From the NCBI RefSeq assembly GCF_900111295.1, contig NZ_FOGT01000007.1:1-64000 (forward strand): a DNA stretch of 64,000 bases. The letters run 5' to 3'. This stretch comes from Salipaludibacillus aurantiacus. Its GTDB lineage: Bacteria; Bacillota; Bacilli; Bacillales; Salisediminibacteriaceae. Shown here piece after piece: positions 24,067-32,983 of this stretch. Position 1 is the first letter of the stretch; each line of letters starts with the position of its first letter. Both the position numbers and the translations under genes were made by a program. The notes under the pieces were generated by a model that searched no databases, was not told the DNA's origin, and saw nothing but the letters and a program-made list of their open reading frames with translations.

Positions 24067-25719
24067 ATGAGTATGTTTTGTTTTCAATGTCAGGAAGCTT
24101 TAAAAAATGTTGGCTGCAGTGCGATGGCAGGGGTTTGCGGTAAAACGAGTGAGGTATCAAATCTTCAGGATTTGCTCATTTACACAGTTAAAGGGGTAGC
24201 TCTAGTTAATCAGCAGGCGCGCGAAGCAGGGATTAACCGGCCGGAAACAGACAGGTTAATTATGGACGGATTATTTGCTACGATTACAAACGCAAATTTT
24301 GACGATGAATCAATTATCAGACGAATTGAGAAGGCACTTCATGAACGGGAGACTATTAAAGAATCATTGAAAGAGGCAGGTGTTTACAAGGAGAGCCTTT
24401 ACCCGGATTACGCGACATGGTCCGGCCACCGTTATTCGTTTATAAGTAAATCTGAAGAGAAACAGGTTGGAATTTTAGCCACAGACAACGAAGATATGAG
24501 AAGCTTGCGTTCCCTAGTCTTATTCGGATTAAAAGGCATGGCGGCTTATGCTGAGCACGCTTTAAATCTGGGACATAAGAGTGATGACATCTGTGATTTT
24601 ACCGAAAAAGCGCTTGTTGCGACTGAGGATGATACGTTAAGTGTCGATGACCTTGTCGCTCTTGTGATGGAAACGGGTAAATTCGGTGTTGACGTGATGG
24701 CGCTGCTCGATAACGCAAACACATCCACTTACGGGCATCCTGAAATGACTGAAGTGGAAATTGGCGTCAGAGACAACCCGGCAATTTTAGTAAGCGGACA
24801 TGATTTAAAAGATTTCGAAGAGCTTCTTGAACAGACGGCAGGGACCGGGGTTGATGTATACACCCACTCTGAAATGCTTCCGGCTAACTACTACCCGGCA
24901 TTTAAAAAATACGATCATTTTGTTGGGAACTACGGAAACGCCTGGTGGAAGCAGAAAGAGGAATTTGAAAGCTTTAATGGGCCTGTCCTCTTTACGACAA
25001 ACTGTATTGTCCCGCCGAAAGCAAGCTATTCCGACCGCATCTATACGACAGGAGCAACCGGATATCCTGGATTTAAACACATCCCCGACCGTACAGAAGG
25101 CGGTAAAAAAGATTTTTCTGAAATCGTTGCTCATGCGAAAAAGTTACCGGCACCGACTGGCATAGAAGAAGGCACAATCATTGGAGGGTTCGCTCATAAT
25201 CAGGTGACACAACTCGCTGATAAAGTCGTTGATGCAGTAAAAACAGGGGCCATCCGAAAGTTCTTTGTGATGGCAGGCTGTGACGGGCGCATGAAATCCC
25301 GTGACTACTATACTGAATTTGCCAAAACCCTTCCAGAGGATACAGTTATCCTGACAGCAGGCTGTGCTAAATACCGTTACAATAAGCTTCCACTTGGTGA
25401 TATCGGCGGCATCCCGCGTGTCCTTGACGCCGGCCAATGTAACGACTCTTATTCTTTAGCGGTGGTGGCCATGAAACTTAAGGAAATTTTTGAGTTAAAT
25501 GATATTAATGAGCTGCCGATTGAATATAACCTGGCATGGTACGAGCAAAAAGCGGTCATTGTTCTGCTGGCACTGCTTCATCTCGGTGTGAAAGACATTA
25601 AGCTTGGACCAACACTTCCAGCATTCCTGTCACCAAACGTGGCTAAAGTGCTCGTTGAAAAATTCGGCATCAGCGGCATGACGAATGTAGAAGAAGATAT
25701 GGCAGCTCTTATGGGGTAA
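24067..25719 (+). CDS. hcp: Hydroxylamine reductase (hybrid cluster protein)
   Basis: A 550-residue cytosolic iron-sulfur protein that reduces hydroxylamine to ammonia and, by current views, also reduces nitric oxide. The N-terminal cubane cluster cysteines appear as CFQC, then a Cys 8 residues later and another 6 residues further. Hybrid-cluster residues lie in [24 protein letters not shown] and [15 protein letters not shown] lies 8 bases before the ATG. An Fnr-like site upstream and a terminator downstream make it a single-gene unit responding to low oxygen or nitrosative stress. Confidence 0.96.
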   Translation: MSMFCFQCQEALKNVGCSAMAGVCGKTSEVSNLQDLLIYTVKGVALVNQQAREAGINRPETDRLIMDGLFATITNANFDDESIIRRIEKALHERETIKESLKEAGVYKESLYPDYATWSGHRYSFISKSEEKQVGILATDNEDMRSLRSLVLFGLKGMAAYAEHALNLGHKSDDICDFTEKALVATEDDTLSVDDLVALVMETGKFGVDVMALLDNANTSTYGHPEMTEVEIGVRDNPAILVSGHDLKDFEELLEQTAGTGVDVYTHSEMLPANYYPAFKKYDHFVGNYGNAWWKQKEEFESFNGPVLFTTNCIVPPKASYSDRIYTTGATGYPGFKHIPDRTEGGKKDFSEIVAHAKKLPAPTGIEEGTIIGGFAHNQVTQLADKVVDAVKTGAIRKFFVMAGCDGRMKSRDYYTEFAKTLPEDTVILTAGCAKYRYNKLPLGDIGGIPRVLDAGQCNDSYSLAVVAMKLKEIFELNDINELPIEYNLAWYEQKAVIVLLALLHLGVKDIKLGPTLPAFLSPNVAKVLVEKFGISGMTNVEEDMAALMG

Positions 25720-25740
25720 TAAGTAAATGACTTGATTAAG

Positions 25741-25779
25741 GCTGGCGTCTTGTGAAAAACACAGGCGCCGGCTTTTTTA
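25741..25779 (+). terminator. Terminator of hcp
   Basis: GCTGGCGTCTTGTG pairs with CACAGGCGCCGGC around AAAAA and is followed by TTTTTT. Confidence 0.88.
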
Positions 25780-25834
25780 ATGGAGGGACTTAAATAGTCT
25801 TGAAGCCACCCTCATCCTTTTTTTTCAATATTTA

Positions 25835-25867
25835 CAAAAAACCACACCCGGCGTTACGGGTGTGGTC
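25835..25867 (-). terminator. Terminator of the SEC-C protein gene
   Basis: Read leftward, CCACACCCG pairs with CGGGTGTGG around GTAACGC and is followed by TTTTTTG. Confidence 0.88.
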
Positions 25868-25889
25868 TTGAAATGACTATTCAGCCTGT

Positions 25890-28800
25890 TTATACTCTCA
25901 TACAGCATTTCTTGTATTTCTTGCCGCTGCCGCACGGACATGGTTCGTTACGTCCCACTTTAATTTCTTTCCGGCGGGACTGGCTATCCATTCCAGCCTG
26001 ATACAGCCGCATCACGGCTGCTTTTATCTCGTCATAGGACACTTGAGGCTCATTAGTAGGATACCTGACTCGTGACTTGGTTTGGCCGCTTTCTGTCTGA
26101 CCAGATGCCTCATCATCTGAGGGAGCTTCTTTCTCCACAGAAGTATGTTCGTCTAAGGTTTCCTGTGTGCTTTCACTCCCATTTAAGCTCTCAACTGCAT
26201 AGGCCAGGTTCTCTTCCAGGAAACTATCCTCTGCCATGGTATCAGAAATTGTTTCTTCCACTTCTGCGGCTTCCTGCTCCAGTGACAAGCTGCCTGAATC
26301 TGTTTTTTCAGTCTCTTCATAATAAGAAACGTCTTCAGCTTCATTTAAATTGTCTGCCGAATCGACAGTTTCCGGCGTTTCAAGAGAACTTTCCACTTCC
26401 GCCTGATCTGCCGGTTTATCAACAGAAACGGCCATCTCTATGGCGGAGGCGACCTCTTCAGTTTGTATGGACTCACTCTCAGTCATAGTTTCAGACGGAG
26501 ACTCTGTCCTTTGAGCGGATTCAGGAGGAGTGTCCTCTTTTTCCTCATTTGCTTCCTTTAGTTCTGAAGCCGCTTTTACTGCTTGACCCTCATCATTGCC
26601 GACATCTGTCTCAGCCTTATCAGTGGTCGTGGTTCTTCCATCCGGTTCCGGGGTGCCCGCGTCCGCTTCACTTTCAATTTGAGCGTCATTTTCCGCAAGG
26701 GTGCTGCTCTTTCTGTCCGGTTCCGTTTTAGCGGCGATTCCGGTCTGAACCGGTCCTTCAGTTTTCAAGGAAGACCCGCCTTCTCGGCTGTTTTTGTCCG
26801 GCTTTTCCTCATCCGCTTCCGTTTCTTGGCCGGAAGCCCGTTCGGAAGCCGGTTCATTTGCTTCTGGCTCCTCTTTCGTTTCTTTTTCTGGAGCTTCTTC
26901 ATCTATCGGTTGTTCTCTGCGGTCAGTCAGGTTATTGTCCGCGGCTTTATCTTTCTGTTCAGCTTTATTGTCAGTTAAATCTGTTTCCTCTTTAATTAAA
27001 GTTTCTTTTTCGGCCAATTCCTTATTTTCTTCTTTGAGTTCTTCATTTAATGTTTCAATCTTGTCTTCAGAGTCGCTGACAGGTTCACTTGTATGAGCCT
27101 CTGTTGCCTTGTCTTTAGTCCGAATGCTTTCTTCTTCGCGTGTGTCTGATTGGGAGTGCTCCACAGGCACGTCACTTTGCAGTCCAGCATCCCCAGATGG
27201 GATAATAGCCGATTGGTGGTCATCCTGATCGTCATTAGCCATTTCATCTGGATCTGCCTGTTCCCTTGCCGGCTCCTCTTCTTCTGCAAAAGATAAAGAT
27301 GATTTATTTTTGGAAGCGGAACTTAACAGCCTTCTGTAATAGCTGGCGTCATCCTTTTTAACCGAACCAGCACTTTTTTCAAGTTTGGCGGAATCCGTGC
27401 TTTCCCCTCCATCAGATGATTCATCGGAGAGTTCGTCAGCCCCTCGTTCGAACGCCGGTTCAGAACGGGAATCACCCTCAGGCACAAGTTTGGTTTCGGG
27501 CTTGAGATCCGATTTGGCTTCGTGATCTTCAGGGCTGTGATTAGCTGCAGGCGCCGTCCTGCCTTCAAAATCACGGCCTGTTTCTTCAGCGGTGTATTGT
27601 TCTTCGCCATGGTCGGCTTCCTCTCGGTCAGCCGGCTTCGTCATCTCTTCAGATTTAGAGGTTTCTTCCAGCTTAGAAGTTTCCTCAGACTCAGAAATTT
27701 CTTCTGGCTCAGAGGGTTCCTCAGGTGAAGTGCCTTCAGATTCGGTGTTATCGTCAGTTGCTGTGTTTTCCTCAGGTTCTTCACTATCCCCAGACTCAGC
27801 TGTATCTTCAAACTTGTCGCTATCCCCAGGTTCAGAGACATCCTCAGGTTTCCCACCGGTCTCAGGTTCAGCGGTTCCTCCAGCTTGTGAGAACTCCTCA
27901 GGTTCAGCAGATGCCTCGTCAGCCGGTGCGTCCGTCCCTGCCTGCAGATCAACGCCTTCAACCGTTGAGCGCCATTGCCTCAGTTTCGGATGGTCGATCC
28001 CGTTAATGACACAGTTGCAGTACAACGCTTCTTCCAGGTTAAGAAGCATCGTTTCATAGCCTTCCTCCATAAACGACTCGATCAGCGGAATGGCCTCATC
28101 GGACAACTGTTCACATAAGCCGGCTGCCAGCATTGTTTTAATGGAACGCTTTTCTTCCTGCTCAAACGCCTCAAACAGGACGGTTCTCGCATATTCGGTT
28201 TTGATGTTAGCTACGATGTCCACCGCATAAAGGCCGACACGCGCGTCATCAAACCACATTCTAACTGCATTAACCACCTGCTTTGTTCCAATTTTGACAA
28301 GAGCCTCGCTGAATTCCTCTAAAAACAAATCGTTTTTCTTATGTAAATCCACAAGAGCCATGATATGCGGAAGTGCTGCTTCCAGCCTTAATTCACCAGC
28401 CATCGTAATATCGTAGAGGTCTCTTACTGCCAGCTTTCTTTTCCCCTTCATTTTGTATAAACGGTGCATGAGCTCGGTTCTCCCGACAAGTTCCCGCCTT
28501 GCCATTAATTCGACCATCTGCTTGCCGAATACATAATATTTCTCGTTAAATTCTTCTCTTGAACCGATTCTGTTAATAACCGTGTGAAGCTTCTGCAATA
28601 CCACGTGGGTCGGGTCCGTACAGAGGTCTGTATAAAAACTCAGATTCTGAACCTTTTTTCCCCTGGCTTTATAAGCAGAGGCTATGTCTTCTTTAAACTT
28701 TCCGACGATACAGGGATCGGCATGATTCAACAAGTCCCCGTAGTACGTCAGCTCCTCATCAGGAATCGTTTCGTCCCTTAGGTCGGCCAGAAGACGCCTC

Positions 28801-29018
28801 ATCCCTTCGTCCGGCATCGGCAATTTCTTCAAATAGGTCAGTTTTTCGCTCGTCTTTCTTTCATTCCAGTTCTTTTTGTTCGCGTCGAGGCCCAGCATAA
28901 ACGTTTTCTCTGTGCCTAAGTAACTAGTTTCCATTATATGTAGAACAAAATCTCTTACTATATAATCATCTGAAATTAGATGTTCTTCCATCTTTCTTAA
29001 AAACTTTTGTTGATCCAT
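25890..29018 (-). CDS. SEC-C motif protein with giant acidic low-complexity insert
   Basis: A 1042-residue protein in three parts. Residues 1-350 are a helical, HEAT-like domain (from MDQQKFLRKMEEHLI). Residues about 365-980 are a disordered stretch made almost only of Glu, Ser, Asp, Thr, Ala, Lys and Pro. The last 60 residues hold a conserved helix (VSYDEIKAAVMRLYQAGMDS) and a complete SEC-C zinc motif (GRNEPCPCGSGKKYKKCC), similar to the SecA C-terminus. No signal peptide was seen. SEC-C proteins of this kind are usually a few hundred residues, so the insert is exceptional. SEC-C motifs bind zinc and often partner proteins such as SecB or ribosomal components; the role here is unknown. Confidence 0.75.
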   Translation of the reverse strand: MDQQKFLRKMEEHLISDDYIVRDFVLHIMETSYLGTEKTFMLGLDANKKNWNERKTSEKLTYLKKLPMPDEGMRRLLADLRDETIPDEELTYYGDLLNHADPCIVGKFKEDIASAYKARGKKVQNLSFYTDLCTDPTHVVLQKLHTVINRIGSREEFNEKYYVFGKQMVELMARRELVGRTELMHRLYKMKGKRKLAVRDLYDITMAGELRLEAALPHIMALVDLHKKNDLFLEEFSEALVKIGTKQVVNAVRMWFDDARVGLYAVDIVANIKTEYARTVLFEAFEQEEKRSIKTMLAAGLCEQLSDEAIPLIESFMEEGYETMLLNLEEALYCNCVINGIDHPKLRQWRSTVEGVDLQAGTDAPADEASAEPEEFSQAGGTAEPETGGKPEDVSEPGDSDKFEDTAESGDSEEPEENTATDDNTESEGTSPEEPSEPEEISESEETSKLEETSKSEEMTKPADREEADHGEEQYTAEETGRDFEGRTAPAANHSPEDHEAKSDLKPETKLVPEGDSRSEPAFERGADELSDESSDGGESTDSAKLEKSAGSVKKDDASYYRRLLSSASKNKSSLSFAEEEEPAREQADPDEMANDDQDDHQSAIIPSGDAGLQSDVPVEHSQSDTREEESIRTKDKATEAHTSEPVSDSEDKIETLNEELKEENKELAEKETLIKEETDLTDNKAEQKDKAADNNLTDRREQPIDEEAPEKETKEEPEANEPASERASGQETEADEEKPDKNSREGGSSLKTEGPVQTGIAAKTEPDRKSSTLAENDAQIESEADAGTPEPDGRTTTTDKAETDVGNDEGQAVKAASELKEANEEKEDTPPESAQRTESPSETMTESESIQTEEVASAIEMAVSVDKPADQAEVESSLETPETVDSADNLNEAEDVSYYEETEKTDSGSLSLEQEAAEVEETISDTMAEDSFLEENLAYAVESLNGSESTQETLDEHTSVEKEAPSDDEASGQTESGQTKSRVRYPTNEPQVSYDEIKAAVMRLYQAGMDSQSRRKEIKVGRNEPCPCGSGKKYKKCCMRV

Positions 29019-29358
29019 CGGCGATCACCTCATTTACCAGTACTGTAAAGTGCTGTTATCTATTATACAGGTTATAGGCGGTCAACCATATAAGAAAGAC
29101 GACACAACTCTCACTTTTTGACCTGTTTTTTTTGTGAGAAATATGGTACTGCAGTCACCTGTTTAAATAACCAGTCTTTAAAAAAACAACATTTGTTAAT
29201 TATTTCCTATTAAAAGAGCCTGATCTATCGACAAGTTGTGATGAAAGCGGCAGACCATTTTTACTTCAATCAGCTAACACAATTAAATATTCATAAAGCA
29301 AAGACTCTGTTAAGCTTTGTTGTTGAAAAATCAACATTTACCTTTATCAGAGCCAAAA
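29019..29358. other. Intergenic region, no gene seen
   Basis: AT-rich sequence with short frames only. A short plus-strand frame (29238 on) has no ribosome site or recognisable content. The right end forms the terminator of the protease gene at 29409. Confidence 0.35.
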
Positions 29359-29390
29359 CAAAAAGAAGGCAAAATAGTCATTTTACCTTC
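29359..29390 (-). terminator. Terminator of the second HtrA-like gene
   Basis: Read leftward, AAGGTAAAAT pairs with ATTTTGCCTT around four bases and is followed by CTTTTTG. Confidence 0.8.
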
Positions 29391-29408
29391 TCCTGTATGT
29401 TTAACAGT

Positions 29409-30224
29409 TTAATAGCCGTCAAGCAAGTCATTAATTAAGTCTTCAATATCATTTAAAGGCACACTGTAGCCGATTGACGGATTTTCCAGATCCGTGGCTG
29501 CATTGATTGCCACAAAACTTTCTTCCTCTATGGATAATAACGGACCGCCGCTGTTCCCTTCTTCAACTTCAGCAGAAATCTGGTAAATACTCTCATAGAG
29601 ATAATTGCTAATAACTAACTGTTTGTTATTGTCTACGATTTCCCCGTAGGTTACCGTGTTTTCTACACCTTCCGGGCTGCCAAGAGCGGCCACGTGATCG
29701 CCTGGCTCAAGCTTTTCATTTTTTTCAATCGAAAAAGGCTCTTGTCCTTCAAATTCCGGAACATGCAGAAGAGCAACATCCATATATTTAGAAGACCCCA
29801 GCAAGGCCGCTTCATAGAACTCCCCTTCTTCAGGCATGACGGTAATCAGGCCGACCCCTTCAGGAACAACATGAGCACTCGTTATGACAACCCCATCCCT
29901 GTTATATAAAAAACCGGAGCCCTGCTCTTCAGGTGTAATGACGGTATAGACTGATTCATGCGCTTCCTCAACCAGCGCTTCCACTTCCGCTGCCTCTCTT
30001 TCTTCAACAAAAAGAGGAAGCTGAAATTCGCCGTATTTATCAGTGGCTTCCGCCCGCTCAGGTAAATTGGAAACCTCCTTTGAGGCCGAAGCTTCCGTGA
30101 CACCCATCCAGCTGCCGGCAATCAGGAGGCTGAAAAGAGAAACGGCAAAAATCCGCGGGTCTGTCTGTGTGAGTAATGAAGCCGGATTTCCCCCGTAACT
30201 CTTCCTGCTTTTATGAAAAACCAT
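29409..30224 (-). CDS. Exported trypsin-like (HtrA-type) serine protease
   Basis: A 271-residue paralogue of the protease at 391-1242. One N-terminal hydrophobic segment (IFAVSLFSLLIAGSWMG, about 25-41) acts as a signal sequence or anchor. The S1C domain has the full triad: His in TSAHVV, Asp in YMDVALL and Ser in GNSGGPLL. It lacks both the zinc-ribbon of its paralogue and a PDZ domain. The alignment of LYNxxGVVIT, ALGSPxGV-NT and ISAxxxEGNSGGPLL between the two shows a fairly recent duplication. It is monocistronic, and its substrate is unknown. Confidence 0.85.
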   Translation of the reverse strand: MVFHKSRKSYGGNPASLLTQTDPRIFAVSLFSLLIAGSWMGVTEASASKEVSNLPERAEATDKYGEFQLPLFVEEREAAEVEALVEEAHESVYTVITPEEQGSGFLYNRDGVVITSAHVVPEGVGLITVMPEEGEFYEAALLGSSKYMDVALLHVPEFEGQEPFSIEKNEKLEPGDHVAALGSPEGVENTVTYGEIVDNNKQLVISNYLYESIYQISAEVEEGNSGGPLLSIEEESFVAINAATDLENPSIGYSVPLNDIEDLINDLLDGY

Positions 30225-30415
30225 AAATAGCCTCCTTAATATAATTTTTATCTATTATACATATTAAAAGGTGACAGTTAAAATAATAGGGCTGCGGCGT
30301 CTCGGTCTTTAATGAAAAGAGATGGGTTGCTTATTAAGAGAAAAATAAAAGGCTGGTTTCCTGCCCGATACTAGTTTAATTCTCTGCTGGAAAATCAACC
30401 TTGCTCTTCTGGCAA

Positions 30416-31261
30416 TTATTCAGGTTTCACTAATTGAAAACCGATCCATTTCAATGCTTCTTTTAAGTTTGACTTAGAAGTAAGACGGTTAATTGGTGAT
30501 TCACTTTGGTGAAAGAAAATGGCCTGATCAGGTCTGACACCTGTTAAAATAGGAGTCGCTCCAAGTAACTGGATTGACATAGTAAGCTTGCAGATATTAT
30601 CGCTGACATTATGATTTTCTATAGCCAGGCCTGACACATCTATAATTAAATACTCAATCCCGTCCTGATAACTTCGTTGAAGCACCTGCTCCATAATGAT
30701 TTCCGACCGTCTCTCATCCACCTCCCCTGTCAGAGGGAGAATGGCTACGCCGTCGTCCACTGGCACCACGGGGGTTCCTATATTTTGAACCCGGCAGTTC
30801 ACTTCATCTAAATCTATGACATAACCTAGAAGACTCGCCATCGTCTTAAATAGTTCAATCTCTTCTATCTTGTAAGACTTCGGGTTTACATCCAGTCCGC
30901 AAAGAGTGCCATACACCCTTCCGTCTTTATAATGAATGGGGACGCCAAGCAGAGAACCCTGAGTTAATTCCTGTGACAACTCCAGTTCTCCAGTCGAAGG
31001 ATGGCTTGTAATATCTTCTATAACTACAGACTCCCGGTCACTGTCTATAATAACTTGACAGTAGGACTCTTTAGCATCAATTATTAAACCTTTTTCAATA
31101 ATTAATTTGTTTCGGTTAAAGGAGTGCATGACTTCTACTTTTTCTTCCTCATACCTGGTGACGAAGACTGTATTTATGTTAATAAATTGGCTTAACCGCT
31201 TAAGCACATCAATCGCAGCACGCTCCAATTCTTTTAAACTACCATTTCCTAAAGCCTGCAC
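30416..31261 (-). CDS. GAF-STAS protein, RsbR-like
   Basis: A 281-residue cytosolic protein with an N-terminal GAF domain (about 10-155; SLLGVPIHYKDGRVYGTLCG is typical) and a C-terminal STAS domain (about 165-278; VAILPLTGEVDERRSE, YLIIDVSGL). STAS domains joined to a sensor occur in RsbR paralogues of the stressosome, which governs the general stress response, so a signalling role there is likely. The Ser/Thr phosphorylation positions of RsbR are not obvious. The start is GTG at 31261 with GAGAGGA upstream; an extended -10 (TGGTATAAT) lies about 85 bases before it. Monocistronic. Confidence 0.8.
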   Translation of the reverse strand: MQALGNGSLKELERAAIDVLKRLSQFININTVFVTRYEEEKVEVMHSFNRNKLIIEKGLIIDAKESYCQVIIDSDRESVVIEDITSHPSTGELELSQELTQGSLLGVPIHYKDGRVYGTLCGLDVNPKSYKIEEIELFKTMASLLGYVIDLDEVNCRVQNIGTPVVPVDDGVAILPLTGEVDERRSEIIMEQVLQRSYQDGIEYLIIDVSGLAIENHNVSDNICKLTMSIQLLGATPILTGVRPDQAIFFHQSESPINRLTSKSNLKEALKWIGFQLVKPE

Positions 31262-31396
31262 GTTTGCTTCCTCTCCCTTTATTAAATTTTATAGCAGGTT
31301 ATACTCCGCCATACGGTAGATTATACCACGCCAGTAGTGCAATTTCTATTTTTTAGGTGATCATTTCCTGGGTGTCCAATACGGGGTGATTCACAT

Positions 31397-31413
31397 AGGG
31401 GTCAGACCCCCCA
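31397..31413. repeat. GGGGTCAGACCCC interspersed repeat, copy
   Basis: ATAGGGGTCAGACCCCCCA followed by gTTTATGG. Other copies lie at 91-105, 17964-17980 (variant), 31893-31909 and 38012-38027. The shared flank (ATA before, TTTAT after) shows the unit is longer than the palindrome. Confidence 0.7.
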
Positions 31414-31435
31414 GTTTATGGAAAAGCAATGCCTC

Positions 31436-31464
31436 TTGACTTTATATACCCTATAGGGTATATT
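31436..31464 (+). promoter_or_regulatory. Rhodanese promoter with CsoR/CstR-type operator
   Basis: TTGACT (31436-31441) and TATATT (31459-31464) are 17 bases apart. Between and over the -10 box lies a perfect 20-bp palindrome, ATATACCCTATAGGGTATAT (31444-31463). The ATACCC/GGGTAT half-sites are those of the CsoR family; next to a rhodanese the persulfide sensor CstR is the likely repressor. The repressor gene is not in this window. Confidence 0.82.
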
Positions 31465-31501
31465 ATATTTAAAGTTTATTACTATGAAGGAGAGAGACGC
31501 A

Positions 31502-31825
31502 ATGAACCAACTATCAGCTAAACACGTTGAACAACAAATAAAAAATAATAAAAAGGTGACTCTTATAGATGTGAGAGAGCCGGAAGAAGTAGCTGCAGGT
31601 AAAATACCGGGCGTAATTAATATTCCCCTTGGCCTGCTCGAATACCGACTGCATGAACTGAAGAAATCAGAAGAATACATTATCGTCTGCCGTTCCGGTT
31701 CAAGAAGCGGCCTTGCCACGAGCTTCCTGGAAAGCCGAGGTTATAATGCCACAAATATGTCCGGCGGCATGATCAGCTGGGAAGGGGCTGTTGAAATAGC
31801 AGGCCAGTACCAGCCTGCACGATAA
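31502..31825 (+). CDS. Rhodanese-like sulfurtransferase
   Basis: A 107-residue single-domain rhodanese that would move persulfide sulfur between carriers. Active-site loop Cys lies in IIVCRSGSRSG, and the start of the domain shows TLIDVREPEEVAAGKIPG. The ATG at 31502 has AAGGAGAG 7 bases upstream, better than the in-frame ATG at 31484. The CsoR/CstR-type operator over the promoter suggests induction by sulfide or persulfide, as in cst operons, but here the gene stands alone and ends with a terminator. Confidence 0.9.
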   Translation: MNQLSAKHVEQQIKNNKKVTLIDVREPEEVAAGKIPGVINIPLGLLEYRLHELKKSEEYIIVCRSGSRSGLATSFLESRGYNATNMSGGMISWEGAVEIAGQYQPAR

Positions 31826-31844
31826 ACCAGCTTACTATGACAGC

Positions 31845-31886
31845 AAGAACACACCGGGCCCTGGGGGGCTCCGGTGTGTTCTTTTT
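31845..31886 (+). terminator. Terminator of the rhodanese gene
   Basis: AAGAACACACCGG pairs with CCGGTGTGTTCTT and is followed by TTTG. Confidence 0.9.
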
Positions 31887-31892
31887 GCACAT

Positions 31893-31909
31893 AGGGGTCA
31901 GACCCCCCA
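31893..31909. repeat. GGGGTCAGACCCC interspersed repeat, copy
   Basis: ATAGGGGTCAGACCCCCCA followed by TTTTAT, preceded by GCAC. It lies between the rhodanese terminator and the stop codon of the oxidoreductase gene. Confidence 0.7.
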
Positions 31910-31911
31910 TT

Positions 31912-32814
31912 TTATTCCAGCTCTGATACGACTCTTTCGCATATTTCGTGGGTAAGGAGACTGTCCTGGTTTGTCACTGATGGCTGTTTTCCTGTCTGTA
32001 CGGCTTGGAGAAAGTCTGCGACCATTTGAACGAACCCCCTTTTATGCAAGGTTGGTTCCCAGTCACTTGTCTCAGGCTTTGTCTCTTCTCTTCCTCGCCG
32101 GATCACCAGATCCGCTACATTATAAACAACCCCTTTTTCTTCAGGTCCCATGACTTCTGCTTTCTCCTCGGTTGTCCCGCTGTCTCTGTTCATAATGCCT
32201 ATTGCTGTCCCTTCAGCAGACTCAAACTGCAGCATCACATGATGAAGAAGCCCGTCTTTTTTTCTTCCGGTAACTGTTAACTTTTCGATGGCATACGGGA
32301 AAAGGTATCTCATTGAATCAACAACATGAATAAAGTCATCAAACACAAATTGGCGCACTTCCCCGGGCAGTGCTCTTCTGTTTTTCTGTATGACTGCCAT
32401 GTTGGGCTGGCTGATCTCTTTCAGCCTCTGATAACTCGGAGCAAATCTTCGATTAAATCCGGTCATCAGCAGCAGGCCACGGCTGTCTGCCAGTTCAACG
32501 AGCGCTTTCGCTGTTTCGTAATAATAAGTTATTGGCTTGTCTACAAACACATGAATGTCAGCCTCCAGCAATGCTCGTACAATCTCCTCATGCGACTCAG
32601 TAGAAGAATGAACAAAAGCGGCTGCAACTCCGCTTTTGATTAGAGATTCTAAACTGTCATGCAAATTAGAATAACGGTACCTCTCCCCCAGCTTTTTTAA
32701 TTTGGCTTGATTTCTTGTAAATAAATGAGTTTCTACACCCTCAACTTCACTTAACACAGGTAAATAAGCTTTCTCCGCAATATCCCCGAGCCCGATCACA
32801 CCAACTTTAATCAT
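31912..32814 (-). CDS. Gfo/Idh/MocA-family NAD(P)-dependent oxidoreductase
   Basis: A 300-residue cytosolic dehydrogenase. The N-terminal Rossmann fold begins VGVIGLGDIAEKAYLPVL. The conserved HVFVDKPITYYYETA (the EKP-type motif, here DKP) and TGFNRRFAPSY follow. Family members oxidise sugars, inositols or their derivatives; the substrate here is unknown. AGGGGAA precedes the ATG. It diverges from the RraA-like gene across a 169-base AT-rich region. The interspersed repeat at 31893 lies against its stop codon. Confidence 0.87.
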   Translation of the reverse strand: MIKVGVIGLGDIAEKAYLPVLSEVEGVETHLFTRNQAKLKKLGERYRYSNLHDSLESLIKSGVAAAFVHSSTESHEEIVRALLEADIHVFVDKPITYYYETAKALVELADSRGLLLMTGFNRRFAPSYQRLKEISQPNMAVIQKNRRALPGEVRQFVFDDFIHVVDSMRYLFPYAIEKLTVTGRKKDGLLHHVMLQFESAEGTAIGIMNRDSGTTEEKAEVMGPEEKGVVYNVADLVIRRGREETKPETSDWEPTLHKRGFVQMVADFLQAVQTGKQPSVTNQDSLLTHEICERVVSELE

Positions 32815-32983
32815 GTTTTCCCCTGCCCTTCCGCTTTTTTTATTTCACTCGTTTTAGTTGCAACTGTTCATATATCTACTATTAAACACATGAAGCCCAT
32901 ATCCCTCTCTGACTCTATTATTGCAAATAGTCAAAAAACTATTATAATTACCTGTAGATTATCATTTTAGGAGGAATCAGGAA

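Noticed and set aside
26072-28006. Several plus-strand frames opposite the SEC-C gene
   Set aside because: They are shadows of the low-complexity acidic codons on the other strand.
29019-29060. Sigma-A promoter with TTGACC and TATAAT before the SEC-C gene
   Set aside because: The two boxes are only 12 bases apart, too close for a functional pair.
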